From an uncultured Bacteroidota bacterium (GTDB lineage Bacteria; Bacteroidota; Bacteroidia; Flavobacteriales; Flavobacteriaceae): DNA of 33,721 bases. Positions 31,362 through 33,721 of this stretch are shown here, one piece after another; the first letter of the stretch is position 1, and each line of letters starts with the position of its first letter. Below the pieces are notes generated by a model. It was not told the DNA's origin. It made no database searches and was given only the letters and a program-made list of their open reading frames with translations. Position numbers and translations under genes: made by a program. The stretch covers positions 1 to 33,721 of the forward strand of contig CACOGA010000013.1 of assembly GCA_902626585.1 (NCBI GenBank), written 5' to 3'.

Positions 31362-33721
31362 ATGCGATTAGTACTTAGCTTATTAATTTTTTTATTCTTC
31401 TGTAATTCACATACTCAAGAAATAAAAAAGGATTCAACCTTGACTAAAAATTTTCAAATGGTTGATTATCAAAAAGAATTGAAAAAGTTTAAAGATTCGA
31501 TTACTGAAAAAATTTATCCAGTTGTTCTTTCTGAAAAATACTCAAAATTAGACAGCAACCTAATTATTGAAAATACGGATAACATTGACAAATTATATCA
31601 GCTTTCAAAAAGCAGTTTTGTCAAAAAAAGAAATTTCAACAATAGAATTGAGACTAATGGAAGTATTTCAAGAGGTGTAACAATTGGTAGTAATCAAAAC
31701 TCAGTTCTAAACAGTGAGCTTGATTTGCAAATTTCAGGTGAATTAAGTAAGGGAGTAAAAATAAAAGCATCCATTCAAGACTCTAATATTCCTTTACAAA
31801 ATAATGGGTATTCTCAGCAGATTGATGAATTTGATCAAATTTTTATCGAAGTTTCATCAGATGACTGGAACGTAAGAGGAGGAGATATCGATGTAAGTCA
31901 AGAAAATACTTTCTTTGCAAATTTTGATAAAAGAATTCAAGGTTTAGCGATAAATTCAATAATAAGTAATTCACTTAATATCGAAGTCGCTGGAGCTATT
32001 GTAAAAGGAAAGTATAAAGAAACTAAAATAACCACACAAGATGGAAATCAAGGGCCATACAAACTCGTTGGTCAAAATGGTGAGCTTTATGTACTGGTGG
32101 TTTCAGGGAGTGAATCAGTATATGTAAACGGAAAAAAAATTGAAAGAGGTATCGATAAAGACTACACTATAAATTATAATGCTGGAGAAATAATATTTAA
32201 TTCTACATTTCCGATTATGTCAGACATGAGAGTTCAGGTTGAATATCAGGTTAGTGAAAAAAACTTTAATAGTTTCTTTGGATTTACCAAAATAGGACTC
32301 CAAAAAAATAGAGCATCACATAATATTTCTTTCTATAATGAAAATGACATTAAAGACCAGCCATTACTTCAAAATATATCAGAAAATCAAATTGAGTTCT
32401 TATCAAATGCAGGAGATGATAGCAGTCTTATGAATGCCCCTACAGGAGCTTTGACAACTTACAATGAGAATAGAATTTTATATAAAAAAGAAATAATTAA
32501 CGGTGTTGAGGTATTTGTTTATTCAAATAATGCTGAAGATGAACTTTATGATGTAAACTTTACTAATGTTGGCCAAAATCAGGGAGATTATATTTTATTG
32601 TCAAATAATGCAATTGACAATATTTACGAATATGTACCGCCTCTAAATGGAGAGAGTCAGGGTAATTATGCTGCTATTATAAAATTAATAGCTCCTGAAA
32701 AATTGCAACTGTTTACTTACACTTCAACTTATGATATAAATAAGAATTCAAAGTTAAATATTGAATTAGCTGGTAGTAAAAAAGATAAAAATTTATTTTC
32801 CGCTTTAGATGATTCAGACAATAGTGGTTTAGCATCAAAACTAAATTATAGATTTGAAAATGAACTAAACGAAACAAAAATTTTAACTGAAATAGATGTT
32901 AACTATATTGAAAATAATTTTCGTTCGGTTGAAAGAATCTATAATACCGAGTTTGATAGAGATTGGGATCTAAATGAAAATATTTCAAATAATTACAATC
33001 AACTTTTTACCAAAGCTGCAATTCAGATAAATAATGAAAAAAGGGGATCAATTGATTATAACTTTGAAAACTTAAACTATAAAAATCATTTTAATGGTGT
33101 AAGAAATACTTTAAATTTAATTTCAAACCAAAATAAGGATCTGAGAATAAGCTCTACCAACAGTATTATGAACTCAGATCAAAATGACTACTCAAGTGAT
33201 TTTATTAACTCAAATAATAAAATTGAATTAGATCATAAAATTGGATGGGCTGAAATCACTTATAATTTTGAAAGAAAAAGTAGTAATGGGATTCAAAATT
33301 TATTTAACACTGATTTTGGTCAGAAAGGATATGAAATTAAGAAGGGTTTCGGGAAAAAAGACAAATCATTTATAGAAATCGGATATTTAAAAAGAAGCAA
33401 CGATAGTTTAAATAATGGAAGTCTAAAAACAGTAAACTCTTACAACAGTTATTTTATCAACTCACAAATAATAAATGATAAAAAAACAAAATTCAATTTA
33501 TATATTAACCAAAATAATTTAAGCTCGATTAATGAAGAAAGAAGTGAAGATTTCTTAAATACAAAACTTATTTATAATCAGAAGCTTTTTAAAAATTTCA
33601 TTGATTCAAATTTATTTTTTGAAACAAATTCTGGAAATCTACCCCAACAAGAATTTACTTTTTTAGAAGTTGAACCTGGGCTAGGTACTTATAAATGGAT
33701 TGATATAAACAATAATAATAT
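31362..33721 (+). CDS. Very large exported protein of unknown function, partial at the right edge
   Basis: ATG at 31362 opens a frame that stays open to the window edge, giving 786 visible residues. A signal peptide occupies about residues 1-19 (MRLVLSLLIFLFFCNSHTQ). Next is a charged stretch, then a beta-rich region whose NGSISRGVTIGSNQNSVLNS, ELDLQISGELSKGVKIKASI and DEFDQIFIEVSS segments are strongly patterned. After that, a module with GPYKLVGQNGELYVLVVSGS, VYVNGKKIERG and DYTINYNAGEIIF looks like an Ig-like/beta-sandwich repeat. The rest is long Asn/Ser-rich alternating strands, as in outer-membrane barrels. I recall unnamed flavobacterial homologues with the same segments but know no function. 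An outer-membrane or secreted location is inference. Confidence 0.85.
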   Translation, partial: MRLVLSLLIFLFFCNSHTQEIKKDSTLTKNFQMVDYQKELKKFKDSITEKIYPVVLSEKYSKLDSNLIIENTDNIDKLYQLSKSSFVKKRNFNNRIETNGSISRGVTIGSNQNSVLNSELDLQISGELSKGVKIKASIQDSNIPLQNNGYSQQIDEFDQIFIEVSSDDWNVRGGDIDVSQENTFFANFDKRIQGLAINSIISNSLNIEVAGAIVKGKYKETKITTQDGNQGPYKLVGQNGELYVLVVSGSESVYVNGKKIERGIDKDYTINYNAGEIIFNSTFPIMSDMRVQVEYQVSEKNFNSFFGFTKIGLQKNRASHNISFYNENDIKDQPLLQNISENQIEFLSNAGDDSSLMNAPTGALTTYNENRILYKKEIINGVEVFVYSNNAEDELYDVNFTNVGQNQGDYILLSNNAIDNIYEYVPPLNGESQGNYAAIIKLIAPEKLQLFTYTSTYDINKNSKLNIELAGSKKDKNLFSALDDSDNSGLASKLNYRFENELNETKILTEIDVNYIENNFRSVERIYNTEFDRDWDLNENISNNYNQLFTKAAIQINNEKRGSIDYNFENLNYKNHFNGVRNTLNLISNQNKDLRISSTNSIMNSDQNDYSSDFINSNNKIELDHKIGWAEITYNFERKSSNGIQNLFNTDFGQKGYEIKKGFGKKDKSFIEIGYLKRSNDSLNNGSLKTVNSYNSYFINSQIINDKKTKFNLYINQNNLSSINEERSEDFLNTKLIYNQKLFKNFIDSNLFFETNSGNLPQQEFTFLEVEPGLGTYKWIDINNNN

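Noticed and set aside
31321-31371. ATG at 31321 as a start for the large exported protein
   Set aside because: That frame hits a stop after 16 codons and is out of register with the long frame, which starts at 31362.
1-33721. Mobile elements, CRISPR arrays, tRNA or rRNA genes and defence islands
   Set aside because: No transposase or integrase, spaced direct repeats, tRNA-like cloverleaf ending or rRNA-like segment was seen. The gene content is ordinary flavobacterial core plus transport genes.

Overview
The window is a stretch of AT-rich, tightly packed chromosome from a member of the Bacteroidota, almost certainly a marine-type Flavobacteriia with a streamlined genome. Several things point there. 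The promoters fit the Bacteroidota pattern TAnnTTTG rather than TATAAT. Gene orders are typical of the class (ftsX-DUF3098-uppP-truB; HU / 30-residue basic protein / RNase E-G, divergent from mutY-ssb-gldD). The window carries a gliding-type lipoprotein (GldD), two TonB-dependent receptors, DUF3127, and lipoproteins with short Bacteroidota-style lipoboxes. No tRNA, rRNA, CRISPR array, insertion sequence, integrase or phage gene was seen, so this is mostly core genome. No gap without a gene exceeds about 170 bases.

Layout. 1-1305: an internal piece of ATP-dependent PEP carboxykinase (pckA) runs in from the left edge and is joined, at an A8 tract near 253-260, to saccharopine dehydrogenase lacking its N-terminal part. 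This is a deletion scar or an assembly chimera. 1412-2911: a lipoprotein with calcium-binding thrombospondin-3 repeats and an LVIVD-type beta-propeller. 2930-5614 (-): leuS. 5737-8300 (+): the envelope/tRNA operon ftsX, DUF3098, uppP, truB. 8303-10307 (-): DUF3127 protein with an SSB-like acidic tail, and a two-domain PPK2. 10414-12408: an orphan sensor kinase, then convergent HIT protein and greA. 12519-12950: a Rieske-fold-like lipoprotein without cluster ligands.

12947-20382 (-) is the transport region. It holds a phosphopantetheinyl transferase, a PnuC-family vitamin transporter, a NadR-like kinase, a small His/Cys-rich protein, an acidic lipoprotein, a TonB-dependent receptor, and a second TonB-dependent receptor under its own TPP riboswitch. 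The last is clearly thiamine-controlled. The middle trio looks like a metal-acquisition set by inference. 20465-21726 (-): DUF805, rpmA, rplU. 21892-25285 (+): an M16 peptidase pair, one catalytic and one not. 25275-28288 (-): mutY, ssb, gldD and a DMT permease, with gldE absent from its usual slot. 28420-30498 (+): HU, a 30-residue basic protein, RNase E/G, then a strong bidirectional terminator. 30531-31295 (-): xth. 31362 to the right edge (+): a very large exported protein of unknown function.

I see no obvious new defence, mobile or biosynthetic system. The items most worth a second look are the pckA/saccharopine dehydrogenase junction, the His/Cys-rich protein-lipoprotein-receptor trio, the large unnamed exported protein, the missing gldE and the very small basic ORF.
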